Source: Xiphophorus maculatus (lineage: Eukaryota; Chordata; Actinopteri; Cyprinodontiformes; Poeciliidae). From it: a stretch of 64,000 bases of DNA. Positions 1 through 11,861 of this stretch are shown one piece after another. The number at the start of each line of letters is the position of its first letter. Position 1 is the stretch's first letter. A program made the position numbers and the translations under genes. The stretch spans positions 24,299,139-24,363,138 of the forward strand of contig NC_036451.1 in assembly GCF_002775205.1 (NCBI RefSeq). Reading direction: 5' to 3'. A model generated the notes under the pieces. The model ran no database searches, was not told the origin of the DNA, and saw nothing but the letters and a program-made list of their open reading frames with translations.

Positions 1-2689
1 ACTGATGAATCATTTGTCAACAGAGCAGCCGTCTTACTATTGGCCTTGTGTGTGTGTGTGAAACACTGGTGGCATTGTCCGTCATTGCCATCCGCATTTC
101 TTTTTGCATTCTATCATATCATAGGGTAATCTCTGAACAGATTCGCTAGTACAAAGAAGTTCACTCACCATTTGTCTCTGCAAGGACAAGGCTTGGATTC
201 TCACTTATTGTTTTAGTCTCAAGAGATACGCTGTTTGTAGGATCTGGAAGCAAGTATGAGGTATTGTCTATTTCCATCTCTGGTCCTTTTTGTTTTAAGA
301 AACACGGTCTAAATTTAACTAAAGAAGGCTTTTAGATTTGCCAGATTGTCTGTAATATGACATTTTAGTCTTAGAAAGTATTTCTAAACCATTTTTAGTT
401 GAGATACACTGATCTTGCTGTCTCTTGCCAATATCAGTTTTGGTTTTTTTTTGTTTTGTTTTTTTTATTGTTTCACCTGCCAATTCTGTCAGATTCTAGT
501 TTTTGATTCTAAAGACTATCACTAACCTTTCATATGATTTTAGTGTATCTAAGTACAGGTGATCAGCTGAGGTGTTTTTCAGACTGAGTACTCTGGCAGT
601 TCTTAGCTTTGATATATCGAATCCAAAGGGGAAATAAATCAACTTTTTCGGTGTTTGACCTTCAAATCAGAGCAGATAAAGAGAAAATTGTTTGATTTTA
701 ACTACTAAACAACTGAGTCATATGTATTTGTAGGCAAGAAGATTAGATCATTCTGATTTGGTAATGATAATAATAATACAATGTAATTCTAAAACCCTTC
801 TAAATTTGAAAGAAATCTCAAAGTGCCGCATTAAAGATAAAATGAGTAAAATGATTTCTATTCAATAAGAATAGAAATGTTCCTTGAAACAGTCTTCAGT
901 CTTCAGTGGCTCTACGGCGAGGGTGTTTCAGAGCCATGGGACAGCAACAGCAAATGCTCAGTCATCCGACATGTGAACTTTAGTCCCGGTTGGCAGAGAT
1001 GGTGAGTGTTTGAGTAACAGATCCCGATGAGAAGGATATTATGGTTGTCTAAAGCAGCAGAGGTCCAGGAGGATAAGGAGTGATGGAGAGCCCTGCTAGA
1101 AGGTTGTTGGTGACTCTGATCAGAGTTGTTTCTGTACAAAGAGAAGACTGGAAATCAGACTGAAATTTTAGAAATGGATTGACTTGCTTGAGTTGGTCCT
1201 TAACAACTTTTCCAGAACCCTTTACAGAAAGGATTGGAAATGGGATTTGTCACATCAGACAGAAATTTGAGATTGTTAGCTCCATGGAGATAAAAAAGCC
1301 ATACAGAAAGTTAACAGATTTAATCTGTTTCAATTACCTGCATTTCTGCTGACAGAGATCACAGCTGCATGTCTTGGAATGAAAACATAGATTTTGCAAA
1401 CAGATAGACAATCTATGTGAAACCGAGTAGCTGCCCGTACTGGCGGACCTTTAGATAAGTCTCACTATTTTGGAGGCTAAAATATTCAAGTAGATTACAG
1501 AAAAATAAAGATATTTTAAAGAAAGGTATTGGTATTTAGTATTTTGTACTGACTGTGATGGGTTATGCTCCATGAAACACTTCTAAAGTGGCATTAATCC
1601 CCTTTCCTTGGAGGAATGTTATGTAATCCCACATCAGCTTTTGAAAGGTATGGCTACTAAAGTTTTAACTCAGGATGGTTTGAATAAATGTTCTGTCTGG
1701 CTCTATCATGGGTCTCAGTCAAGGAATTATTTTTACTCTCGGTGTTACCAAGAAATCTTGGTTAATGACTTTCTAGACAGTAGAGGAATCTCAGTTTTCA
1801 CATGATTTTTGCCTGACACATTTTTCTTTTGAACCTGTGGGAGGAAGTGGATTACCTTCACAATACATTAAGCTGCTGGAGAGCAGAAGGCACGAGTGGG
1901 GGATTCTGGATATTTTTACTTTAACATGCTTGTAATTTGTAATGGAGTGAGACATTACCTTTCAAGGACAAGTCTTGTTCGTATTGTGTTTAGCAGTGTT
2001 TGAATCCCACAGGACTCTCCGTTTGCTCGGATTGTCTGTGTTGAGGAATTCCTTTGTTCGGCTCGTCTCAAATAGCATCTCGAGTCAGTCATTTCCCAAG
2101 GCCATAATAACAAGTCTGGGTCACATTTAGAATACTGCGAAGTGATAGTGCGTCATTACTGAACCTCAAAGCTTCACTTCAAGTCCAATTTCTCCTACTT
2201 GTCATTCAGCTGCGATCTCCTTGCTTGCTTGTTGATGTCTGGAAATGTTCTATCCTCTGACTTTGACATCGCTACCTGTAGTTTTCTTGGAGCCCAGGGG
2301 CCTCATGCATAAAAGAGTGCGCAGTTTTCACACTAAAACTTGGCGTACGGAAAAATTTATAAAAGTGCGGCGCACAAATCGGATGCATAAAGCCGTGTGC
2401 ACACAAGTGGCTGTGCATCTTTCCTTTATTAATCCTAATTTGCGGGAAATAGAGCGCAGCTGGTGGTCCGCCCTGTCGCCACCCATAAACACATATGTAA
2501 ATTAGTATAAATACCTGGAAGTCTGCCACCACGTGAAGCAATAACCATGGCGACGTCCTTGTTCGAAGCAGTATAAGTATTTATAATAATAATACTTATG
2601 TATTTTATTTGAAAGGTGCTTTGAGGTATGTGGTATTGTAGGAAAATTATACTGTTTTGAAAAGAGGTAAAAGATGTAACTGAGAAAAT

Positions 2690-3178
2690 AATTTCCAAGC
2701 AAATAATTTTTCAGCCAAAGCTGTTTGTGTTTGGATTGTACCTTGAAAAACATAATTATACTAAAAACGAACAAACTTTTATAAACTTAAGTTTGCTCAA
2801 TGCAAAAAGATGTATATCATTGTTTTGGAAAAAGACTCATGGACCGACTATAAACCAATGGCTGCAGCAGATGTTATCTGCCCTCCCTCTGGAAAAGATT
2901 ACGTATGTATTAAAGGGCAAACAGGATCTGTTTGAGTTCATCTGGAATCCCTTCATTATGTATGTCAAGGATCTGAACATCTCGGAAGACGGTACAAGTG
3001 ACTGAAGAACATGTTAATTGCATTTCCCAAAGACAATTCTATTAGAGGACATACACTGTTGATTTTAATATCTCAATATAAAGATGATAGGTGGAATATG
3101 TGCTGGGTTGCATTAGAACCAGGATTGTGAGAGGCATTTGGTGTTTTTTTGTTTGTATTTTATTTTGACCTGAACAGC

Positions 3179-3209
<31 letters not shown>

Positions 3210-3300
3210 TCACACTTTGCAAACTGTTCAAGCTGTTTGTCTAAACTGCTAAAATTCCAATAAAGATATTTTGGAGAGAAAAAAGTGCTTTGAGGACACA
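2690..3300 (+). mobile_element. LINE (L1/Tx1-like) 3' fragment nested in the Harbinger element
   Basis: A plus-strand frame ending at 3005 encodes LLNAKRCISLFWKKTHGPTI, W..Q and LFEFIWNPFIMY, the pattern of the C-terminus of L1-clade ORF2 (A-K-x-I-x3-W ... P-x4-W ... W-x-PF). The upstream reverse transcriptase is missing, as expected for a 5'-truncated insertion. The boundaries are approximate; a short ACT/CTG repeat (3178-3209) lies in the untranslated part. Confidence 0.6.
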
Positions 3301-3535
3301 TAATGTCACCTCACAAAAATAAAAATACATTTTAAAGAAAAAAAAATCCAAAGAAAAAAAATAAAGAGATCCTGCAAGTGCCTGTTTGAACAGTAGAGCG
3401 TTCAGCCTGGATTTAAAGACAGAGTCCTTTGAGTGGGAATGTGGGCGTTTATTCTAAATAGTAGAATCATGTACATGAGTTGTACATTTACAGAATAAAG
3501 ATGTTTCATGTCCATAAGGGGCATTCACAAAGCGG

Positions 3536-3730
3536 TCGACTCGACTGAAGGATGACTGCAGCTGGACCGGTACCAGTACCGCACGGCTCTATAAGTTCTG
3601 CTTGGAGCTCCAGGATGATAAGTCTGAGCAATCTAAACGCTCATAAACCATCATCAACATTTCCCAGCAGATCAATAGGATCTCTAATCAATCGCTCCCT
3701 CTGAATCCTTCCATTGGCGATGTTCTCCAT
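3536..3730 (-). pseudogene. Harbinger transposase N-terminal remnant
   Basis: Starting at an ATG at 3730 on the minus strand, the frame reads GRIQRERLIRDPIDLLGN and hits a stop after VDDGL. The same frame then continues with FRLLRLIILELQAELIEP. This resembles Harbinger-family transposase N-termini (RIxRERVFRD ... RFRxxRxxILELxAEL). The in-frame stop and the missing catalytic part make it a dead copy. Confidence 0.6.
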
Positions 3731-6700
3731 CAGAGCCAAAGCGCTCCACAATTACGCGCCTCACCTTTGCGCAGCTACTTATATACGTGTGATTGCATAC
3801 ACACCTTGATCACCTTAAAAAAAATCAAACCTGTTGATTATTTTTAATCAGCAGGTTTGAGTTCATCTGCTGATCCAGTTTTAGTGAGAATGAAATGACC
3901 CCATAGATGCATCTAAATAACTAAATGTGGTCAGATCTCAGTGTATGTAGGTGAGTTTTGACGCTTTGTAGTTTGATATTGTCCACAGAAAAGGTTTGCG
4001 TGGCTGCCACACATTTTCACGCCAGCGAAAAAGTGTGCGTATATTCACGCAAACTTTGATGCAAAGTTAATTTTTTATACATGCCGACTTTGTGCGTAAA
4101 ATATGGCACCGCACATTTTATGTGCTCACGCACGCTTTATGCATGAGGCCCCTGATGTTTTTCTTTGCTCTCCACCTCTGCCTGTGCACGTCAAATGTTA
4201 TTTGTTAAACATCTTCCCATTCAGCTGAAGGATAATGTTGGATTGTTGGAATGGTTATCGGAAAGTTGTCAGAACCTGCCCCTGTTTACAGGTGTGGTTT
4301 CTCTGCACAAAGGATAAGGGCGGAGCTCGGTTTCCACACTTGTCCTTTTTGCACATGGTGACTCATGTGCGGTGGTTGGTGCAATGTCATTTTTGCGAGG
4401 GGAGGGGCAGAAACTTGTCACACGTCACATGGAGATCACATAGGTGTGGTTATATGTGGGAATGCATCTCACTCTCCCGAACGCCTTTTCAAAACTGCTT
4501 TGATCTTTTTGCTGTGTGAAGTTAAGTATCATTTTGTAGGGCTTGCAAACGTAATGACACCTCTTGAACCTTTACACATTTCACATTTACCTTTACAGTC
4601 ACAAACGTTGAGCTATTTTATCAGGATTTTTTATGTGATCAACACAAGCCAGAGTGTAGCTGTGAAGTGGAAGCAAGGTCAATTCTAAAGTGTTAGAAAA
4701 AAAATACAACCTGTGGAGCATTCATGTTTAGACAAAATGAGCCAGAAAGAGAGCTTTAACTAACTATATTCAAACTAATATTCAAAACTGAAGCTGTTTT
4801 GATTGTTTCATTTACATTCCACTTTACAATTATGTACCACTACACTTTATCATATTAATCCCATTTGAAGTTTTTGCTTGTAAATTAAGAAATTCAAGAA
4901 ATTTTAATATTTCTGCAAGGTAATGTGGATATACAACTTTTAAATCAATTTGATTGAAGGTATTTAGCATAAACATGAAATATGAATAGCTTGATTGTAC
5001 TGCACAATTTGTTTAAAGCGTATTGTCAGAATACACTTGAATTATCCTGTTGGATTTGGAGTGAGTTGTTGACTGTTGATCTGCCTAATAGTTTTAGCTA
5101 TTCATAGTTAAAACCTTGCGGAGCTAGTATCAGTAATTTAACGACGGCTAAACCTGATAGTTAATTTTTACTTCAGTAGACCGTATAAAACAGTGACATT
5201 ACCTTTTTCTATGGTCGCTAAAATCAGACAGTTTATATTTTGTGGCGATGCTACACACCCATACCCTCATTAGACATTTACTGCTGCATGAATGATTAAA
5301 CTTCTCACACCTGTGGCATTGTGTTTCCCCCCTTCTGGAATCAGCATAAAAGTATCAGAGTGACTTCTAGGTTTCACCTTTTTTTTTTTTTTTTGCTGCT
5401 GGCACAATTATCTGCTGCTGCAAAGGTCAGTTTTAATGTTGTTGTCCTTGTAGCAACAAAATAAACATTCATACACACCGAGTGGCTGTTTTAGATTAAC
5501 AAAAGCTTCAGCATTTCAGAGCAAAATCCAGTTATAGCAGGAACAGATTACAGGGGTATGTTACAGTGTAAGCATTCAGTAGGGGTTCTGGGTAGTGGCT
5601 TACATTTAGCAAGCCTTATTTTTCTAATTAAGCTTACGCAGTATGTTTTGGAATGCAGATAACTAAATTCCTTTAAGTGGCTTTCTTAAAATTGTTAGTA
5701 TCTCAACATAACAAATTATACTTTAGAGACTAAAGCTTTTGTTTTTGTAGTTTTTAGTCATGCCTTTATTTCTCCACCATGCCTTCAGGCCCTTTAGGGA
5801 AATGTTGACAGTGACAGTCTACTAATATTGGCTGCTTTCAACTTGGCAATGTACTGTTTTACTTTGTACATGAACCCATATGGAGTCTTTAGGGTAGAAT
5901 TACAAATTATACAGATTTTTTTCCTCATGAATTTTCACAGAATCCAATAGATTTGTGAGCGATTTATCAAAGTTGTGGGAAATTTTTGTTCACTGGTTTT
6001 TATCATTCTTTGATTGACCAATGCTGATTTTGGTCAATTCTGATTCCTCTTTTAACCACTGTATAATGATATATATATATTTCCCTATCCTGCTATTTTG
6101 ATCTGGCATTAGTTATTTATGTTGGCAGAAGAGACAACTTCAAACAACTCTTGACTGTAGCATCTTGCATTACCAATTTACCCTCTTTGGATCACCAAAA
6201 CAACAGTCCCCATGTATATTCTCCCTCTCTTTCATAATCATCTCCCTGATAATGAAATGGCTGACTAGTTTGAAGCTTACCCTTTGTTACAGCTTTGACC
6301 TGGAAGAGTGTTGTAACGGTGAGTTTGGGAATGGTGCGCAGATTAGAAAAAGATTGGATTTTGAAATGCTGCGTGTTATGAGGTGTGAGTATGTGAATGT
6401 TGGACACAGTGTTATTGGAATGTGTAAAATGCTGTTTCAGAAACTGTAATGTTTGGACTAGTTATGTCTAGTAATTATGTAGGTGATAAAATCTGTGTTG
6501 TTGCAGAGTTGTCTTTGATTTATTTTTTGCCATCTTCAGCCATGTTTTTGACTCATGCTTCATGTGTAACATTAGAAATGTTCTGTCATCAGGTAGCGCC
6601 CATAAGAGAGTTGTAATGGGGAACATAGCCCTCCGGGATCCAGAATCAGAGCCAAGTCCTGGCTGACATCGCATATAAATATTTCACACCTTTTTGCCAT

Positions 6701-8339
6701 TTTGACAGTTTTGTTAGGATTGCTCACACTAATTATTTTTATTTTAGGTGCTCTAAATAATTACTTTTTGATGATTTTATGCCTGTTGTCAGACACACAG
6801 AAGAATCCAGCCACCTATGCTGTTACATAGGTGGCATTTAACACATATGCAATGATACAGTTGGACGCGTCGTTCTCAGTCTGAAGGTTTCCAGGTGTTT
6901 CTGGGCCATGGGTCAGCGCAGACAGCTCGTGACTTGGCAGCTGGTATGCCACTCAGCCCAGGAATGTGCCGGTCATTGCATGGTGCTCACAGTTCACCTC
7001 TCTCACCTACACCATGACTGGTCTGATTGTGGGGTTAGCTGAAGAAAGGCCTTTGTGAGCCTCCCTAGGGAGCAAACAGGACCCAGCAGCTCACCTGCAA
7101 AGTGCAGGTTTGGCAGTTTGAACCTTAGCGGGGTTTTTTTCCTGCCGTCCAATACTGTACATGATGCTGCACTTTCCTCCGTCACCGCCATGCTTTTCAA
7201 CCTGGTTGATAATTACCAGCTGTCTATCATTTTTCTTGACAGCATTCCCCCTTTCAGCTGAAACTAATAGGTTTAGGAGTGAAAATATGTGAAGGTTTAG
7301 AGTCTGACTTTCCGTAACATCTCAGGGGACACAGCACAAGCAGTGTTTCTAGATGGATTGCCTTTAGTTATTTTCTTTCTTCACAGTATTGAAACATAAT
7401 GCTATTGAGGTTCTTGAAGAAAAATGCTTCCCCTGCAATAAGTTTTTGTGAACTTTAGTGCCTTTTCTGTCAGCTTTAGGTTGCAGTATTTCTACACTAA
7501 TCTGCATCCCATTTTTTATTTTTTATTTTTGTCCATTAGAAAACGAAAACTGTGAACTGGAATGTTTTCCACTTTAAGAAGACAAGATATAAACATGGGA
7601 ATATTTTTAATTTCTTAGAAAAACATTTGTGTTTTGTAATTTCTTATATAGTTATAAAGGAATATAAATTAAGAATTCTGAATAGATATTTACCTATTCA
7701 GCAGGAGCACTTCAGGAGTATTTTCTTGTTATCGGTCAGGTTTAATTTGCACAAAAAATGCAAACAAATCTGTAAACAATGATCCTAGCATTTTTATTTG
7801 AAACTGAAAAGCTACAATTATTCCTTCTGCTCCTGGAATTATGTTGCACTGATTAAGGAGATGTAGAAAATGGAAGGTTATCTATAATCTTATAGAATGT
7901 TAATCAATTTTGAACTTAAGGAAAAAAAATATTTTGAATAAATAATCTGATATTAACAAGGTAATTGCTCATACTATCTTCAAGAATAGTCATCCTGCAA
8001 TCAGCTGCTAAAAAGAGTCTCCATTTTTAGCTTACCAGCTGTATTTTTAAATGGTATAGACATTCTTTATTTTTCAAATCCTGACTGTTTTTAATGACCA
8101 AAAATATCCAAACGACTTTTTTTCTTTGAGGGAGTGAAAAGTGTCGTAGCCTTCTTTCATCCTGCTGACCAGCAGTATGCAGCAACAGGCAGCAACTGTT
8201 GCTCTGTTCAGAAAATTTCAAACAGTTAAAAATGTGTACAATTTTATTGTGGTTACCACACCGTAATTAGTTTACTTGAAACCGTGTTCTTAGATTACAA
8301 AGTTGAATTTGATCATATCTACAATTACCAGTCAATACT

Positions 8340-8650
8340 TTTTGATATTGATCTGTGTTCACCAAGCAGAGGTAACAACCCCCGATGGTCAGCAGCTCTG
8401 CTCTTTACCGGATAATTTCAGGAAACCAAGCGCTCTCACACACTATTGATAAAGCTGTTGCCATGGTAATTGTTGAAATGCATGTGTGCCTCACAACAGG
8501 GGTGATGGCAAGACAAGAGTCCGGCATTTCATCCCCCCATTAGCATATTAGCCCCTTAGAACCAATGAGACAACGCAAGGAAGGGGGAATACTCACTGGG
8601 GACTGGCTATGACAATGGCCCTCCTCCCTTTTGGTGCACTTTTCTACCCC
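8340..8650. promoter_or_regulatory. Candidate intronic regulatory block with an RFX X-box
   Basis: This moderately GC-rich, non-repetitive stretch in an AT-rich intron contains GTTGCCATGGTAAT (8457-8470), close to the RFX X-box consensus GTNRCC-N(0-3)-RGYAAC. Function is inferred from motif and context only. Confidence 0.25.
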
Positions 8651-11600
8651 CTCTCTGGGGAAAGAAAGCCCCTGAAGAAAACCTCCCCTAAGTTGTATCT
8701 ACTTCTGCTACGAAAACTTGGTTTTACTTTCAGTGATGCCCATTTCAGGTTAAAATGTCTAAGTTGTCAGACAATGTGATTTTGTAGGTAATGTTGGTGC
8801 TCAGACGTTAGTCCTTTTTGTCTTGGTTTGTCTCTGAAGTATTGGGGCCATTATGCCTGACCAGCACATGGATGCAGCTGGTCCCACTTTACAGCTCAAA
8901 CTAAATTCCACTTTGATATTGGTGGACTGCTTTTAGGACTTACATTTGTTGTGGTTGTTGTTGTTGTTTCTGTATTCCTTCATCCACATGTTTGGTGAGT
9001 CTGACTTCATCATTTATTTATTCATTTATTTTTACATTTTTACATTAAATAGTTTAAATCTACTTCTCAATGCTGATGTTTTAGGTTGCCTGTTTATACA
9101 CCAATGAATAATTGTGGATAAGGGGACCTTCTTTGGTTTCCTTTGACCCTAATACTTTGTTATTGTTGTGAAAACCTTTTGTTTTACCTCTCAGTCTGAG
9201 GTCATCAGTCATTTAGGTTAAGTCGTGATCAGTAAGAATTAACATTTTAAAACAAAAAAACAAATTGAACTTTAAAGGTTTGCATATAAAACAAATGATG
9301 AGGTTTTTGACCTTTTTTTTTGTATTATGCGAATTTTTCTTTCTTGACTGCTCAGTAGAGCGTACGCTCGGTGTTCAGTTGGACTTCAAACTGGTCACTC
9401 AGAAAGCGATCTCTTCCCCTGCCCCCACTGCAGCCATCTGATTCACTTTCCTGACATATCTGTGCTTGCCCAGCTGTAGCCCTGACGATAGGCCTAATAA
9501 AACCAGGTTCATTTGCATACCAATGGCATGCGCCATGTGTGGTTAGCTGCCCCAGAAACAGGCCTGCAACGACACAAGGACGACTTGGGCTCCGTGTTGG
9601 CTTGTCTTTGTCTTCTAAATAGGCCTTATCTCTAATCCTCAATTCATTTTATGGAATTGACCCACTTTACCGAGGCTTTACCAAATCTGTCTGTCTGAAA
9701 AAAGATCATTGGGTGTCAAAACTGTATTAATTTGATCCAAAAGCAAGAGTCATGTTTCCAAGAGAAACAAGCTGTTGGTTTGGACATTTCCTCATTACTT
9801 CAGTGAAGCAGCAGGTCCTGTTAACCTCACTTTTATGAGCAAATCTCCTCTTCAGTGAAAATCAAGGCAAGAAAACCTATATAAAACTGTAATGTTTTAT
9901 ATATATTCAACAGATTTATTGGCTGAATATTCTTCAGATAACTCCATTATAGAAATTGGAGCCTGATGCCCAGTAATCCCAGCAAAAAAGCTAAAGAACT
10001 CAAATGTTTTTGAAACTGATTATTACAATTTTGGTTATTAGTTCATCATTTGTCCACCACAAACTACCGCCACGTCCTCTGTGGCTGCCAAACTGTGTCA
10101 GTTTTGAGCTCGAGTGGGGGCAGAAAAGATGTCTGGCATGCAGACGACAGCTTGAACAAAGCGGTGAAGTGGCTGATCTGATTGTGAGAGAGATTCTCTA
10201 CTCTAAGCCCCCCTGACTCATGCTGGGCCTGTGTTCCCCCAGGGACCATATGGCCGTCTGATTATAGCTCACCTCAGCTTCACCCTCCTCTGACGATGAG
10301 AGATGGTTGCTGCAGTTTTGCTGTTGCCTGTAAATTATCATGTCCGTCTTACCTGGACTTTCTCATTTGCTCCAGCGTAATTAACTGAACACCGAAGTGT
10401 TTTTACCAGAAGGGGGGGCTGTTACATAGAGAATGAGTTAATTACTATTCAGAATTACTGCATGTTCCTTTGAATTAGAATCATTTGTACTTAAGTAGGA
10501 TATGTTTTTAACCTCTGTTTTGTTGAGTTCGAAACTTCTTTCTGCCAAGTTCATACAGGTTTTCTGTGCGATCTAGAAAAGCATGATATTTGGTCCAAAT
10601 GGTTTAAGTTTTGGATAGATATGGAAGCCCAAAAGAAGGAAAAATGTTTGTCTTTTGATGCAATTTTCTCTTTTTCTCAAAGAGAAACAGCAAATATTTT
10701 TCACCAAAGCAAGTGGTTCAAATTCCCTGTATGTGTTAAGAGGACAGTTCATATAAATCATTGTATGACCTCAGCTAATTCTGTAAATTTAGGGTGTTCT
10801 ATGAAAATGTAGAAAAGAATATGTAAGCAGCTATGTGGAATACATAAAGTTGAATATTATAAATGTATTTATTCCAGTTTTATTTAAAATATGATTTTGA
10901 TAAGATTGCTTAAATAAAATACTAAGCTTTAAAATGGGCATCTCAAAATCCAGTTTATATTAGAAAACTAGTACATATGAATAAGCAAAGCTTTTAAGTA
11001 TCTGCAGTCAGACTGCCTTATGTCACTGGAGGTGAAAATTCTTAAAGAGATAGTTTTTCTGTTGTTTTTTTATTAACTTGACTTCTGTTTAGTGGCTATG
11101 AGCTGTTAGTATCTTGCACATAGCTGCTAAATCTCTTGCCATCCTTAATATAAAATTGATTGGAAAATAGAAATTAAAACGAATTGATTATTCCCAGAAG
11201 GTGAACTTAACTAGTCTGAACGGGGACAGCTCCGAAAACGATTTCTGTAATCCTTACAGATTAATAATCCTTTAAACTCCTGTCTCATTTGCATAAATAA
11301 ATTATTTACATATTAGTCAATAGTTACAAGGTAGGTGGTAGGTCTGCAGTTCATGCCAATGAATTTCCCATGGGAAACGCGTAAGAAATCTGAGGAAAAT
11401 TCCTAACAGAGTTCCTGTTACAAATGTCTTAAATAGTAAAATGACTTTACTAAATGAACACCATGTTTGATTCCTTGGTGATTAAAACCATAAAACTTTC
11501 ATGATCCAAATTATTTGTTTAGTTTTCCTTTTAGAGGTGTTCTGTTTATCGTATGCATTTTGCAAAGCATCATCCTATTTTAGTTATTTATTTTCTTTGG

Positions 11601-11759
11601 CTGCAGATGTTAAATTCAACCAAAAGTATAGCATCTTAAAACTGAAGCTATGTCCAACCTGTTAAGTGTTCACAAGCATATCAGCATTTTAGAATGTAAA
11701 ATGGTGTTTGTGTTGTCCTGCTGGTGAGCCCTGTGTGTCTTCCTGCCCTTGCTGCCCAG

Positions 11760-11861
11760 GAATTTGAAAATGGTGGATATTGTAGCTCAGAAAATGCCCT
11801 CAGAGAATGACGTGCATGTGGCGAGAAGCTTTCTTACGAAGATTTTGCGAAGTTCCATGAG
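11760..11861 (+). CDS. shroom2: shroom2 exon (candidate cassette exon, 34 codons)
   Basis: The exon is preceded by a pyrimidine tract ending cccag and followed by gtatga. One base completes an upstream codon, 33 codons follow, and two bases carry over. The peptide includes [18 protein letters not shown] and joins in frame to [13 protein letters not shown] of the next exon. Length is 102 nt (3 x 34) and both ends share the same phase, so skipping keeps the frame. In human SHROOM2, as I recall it, the PDZ domain runs almost directly into the RPHSW segment, so this looks like an extra exon. Only the splice signals, the open frame and the clean join support it. Confidence 0.65.

Larger units (their letters stand above)
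2295..4154. mobile_element. PIF/Harbinger-type DNA transposon, degenerate
   Basis: Perfect 19-bp terminal inverted repeats, CAGGGGCCTCATGCATAAA at 2295-2313 and its complement at 4136-4154, bound a 1.86-kb segment. The subterminal parts are also similar in inverted orientation (GCGCA- and GTGCG-rich). A minus-strand remnant at 3536-3730 resembles the N-terminus of Harbinger transposases. A LINE fragment interrupts the element. I could not identify a target-site duplication. Confidence 0.75.
1..11759 (+). other. Intron of shroom2 upstream of the first visible exon
   Basis: No PDZ exon and no other gene is recognisable here. The interval is AT-rich with short poly(T) and poly(A) runs. It contains the Harbinger/LINE nest at 2295-4154 and a GC-richer block near 8340-8700. 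The frames on both strands are short and resemble no protein I know. The assignment to a shroom2 intron follows from the missing N-terminal PDZ domain. Confidence 0.6.
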
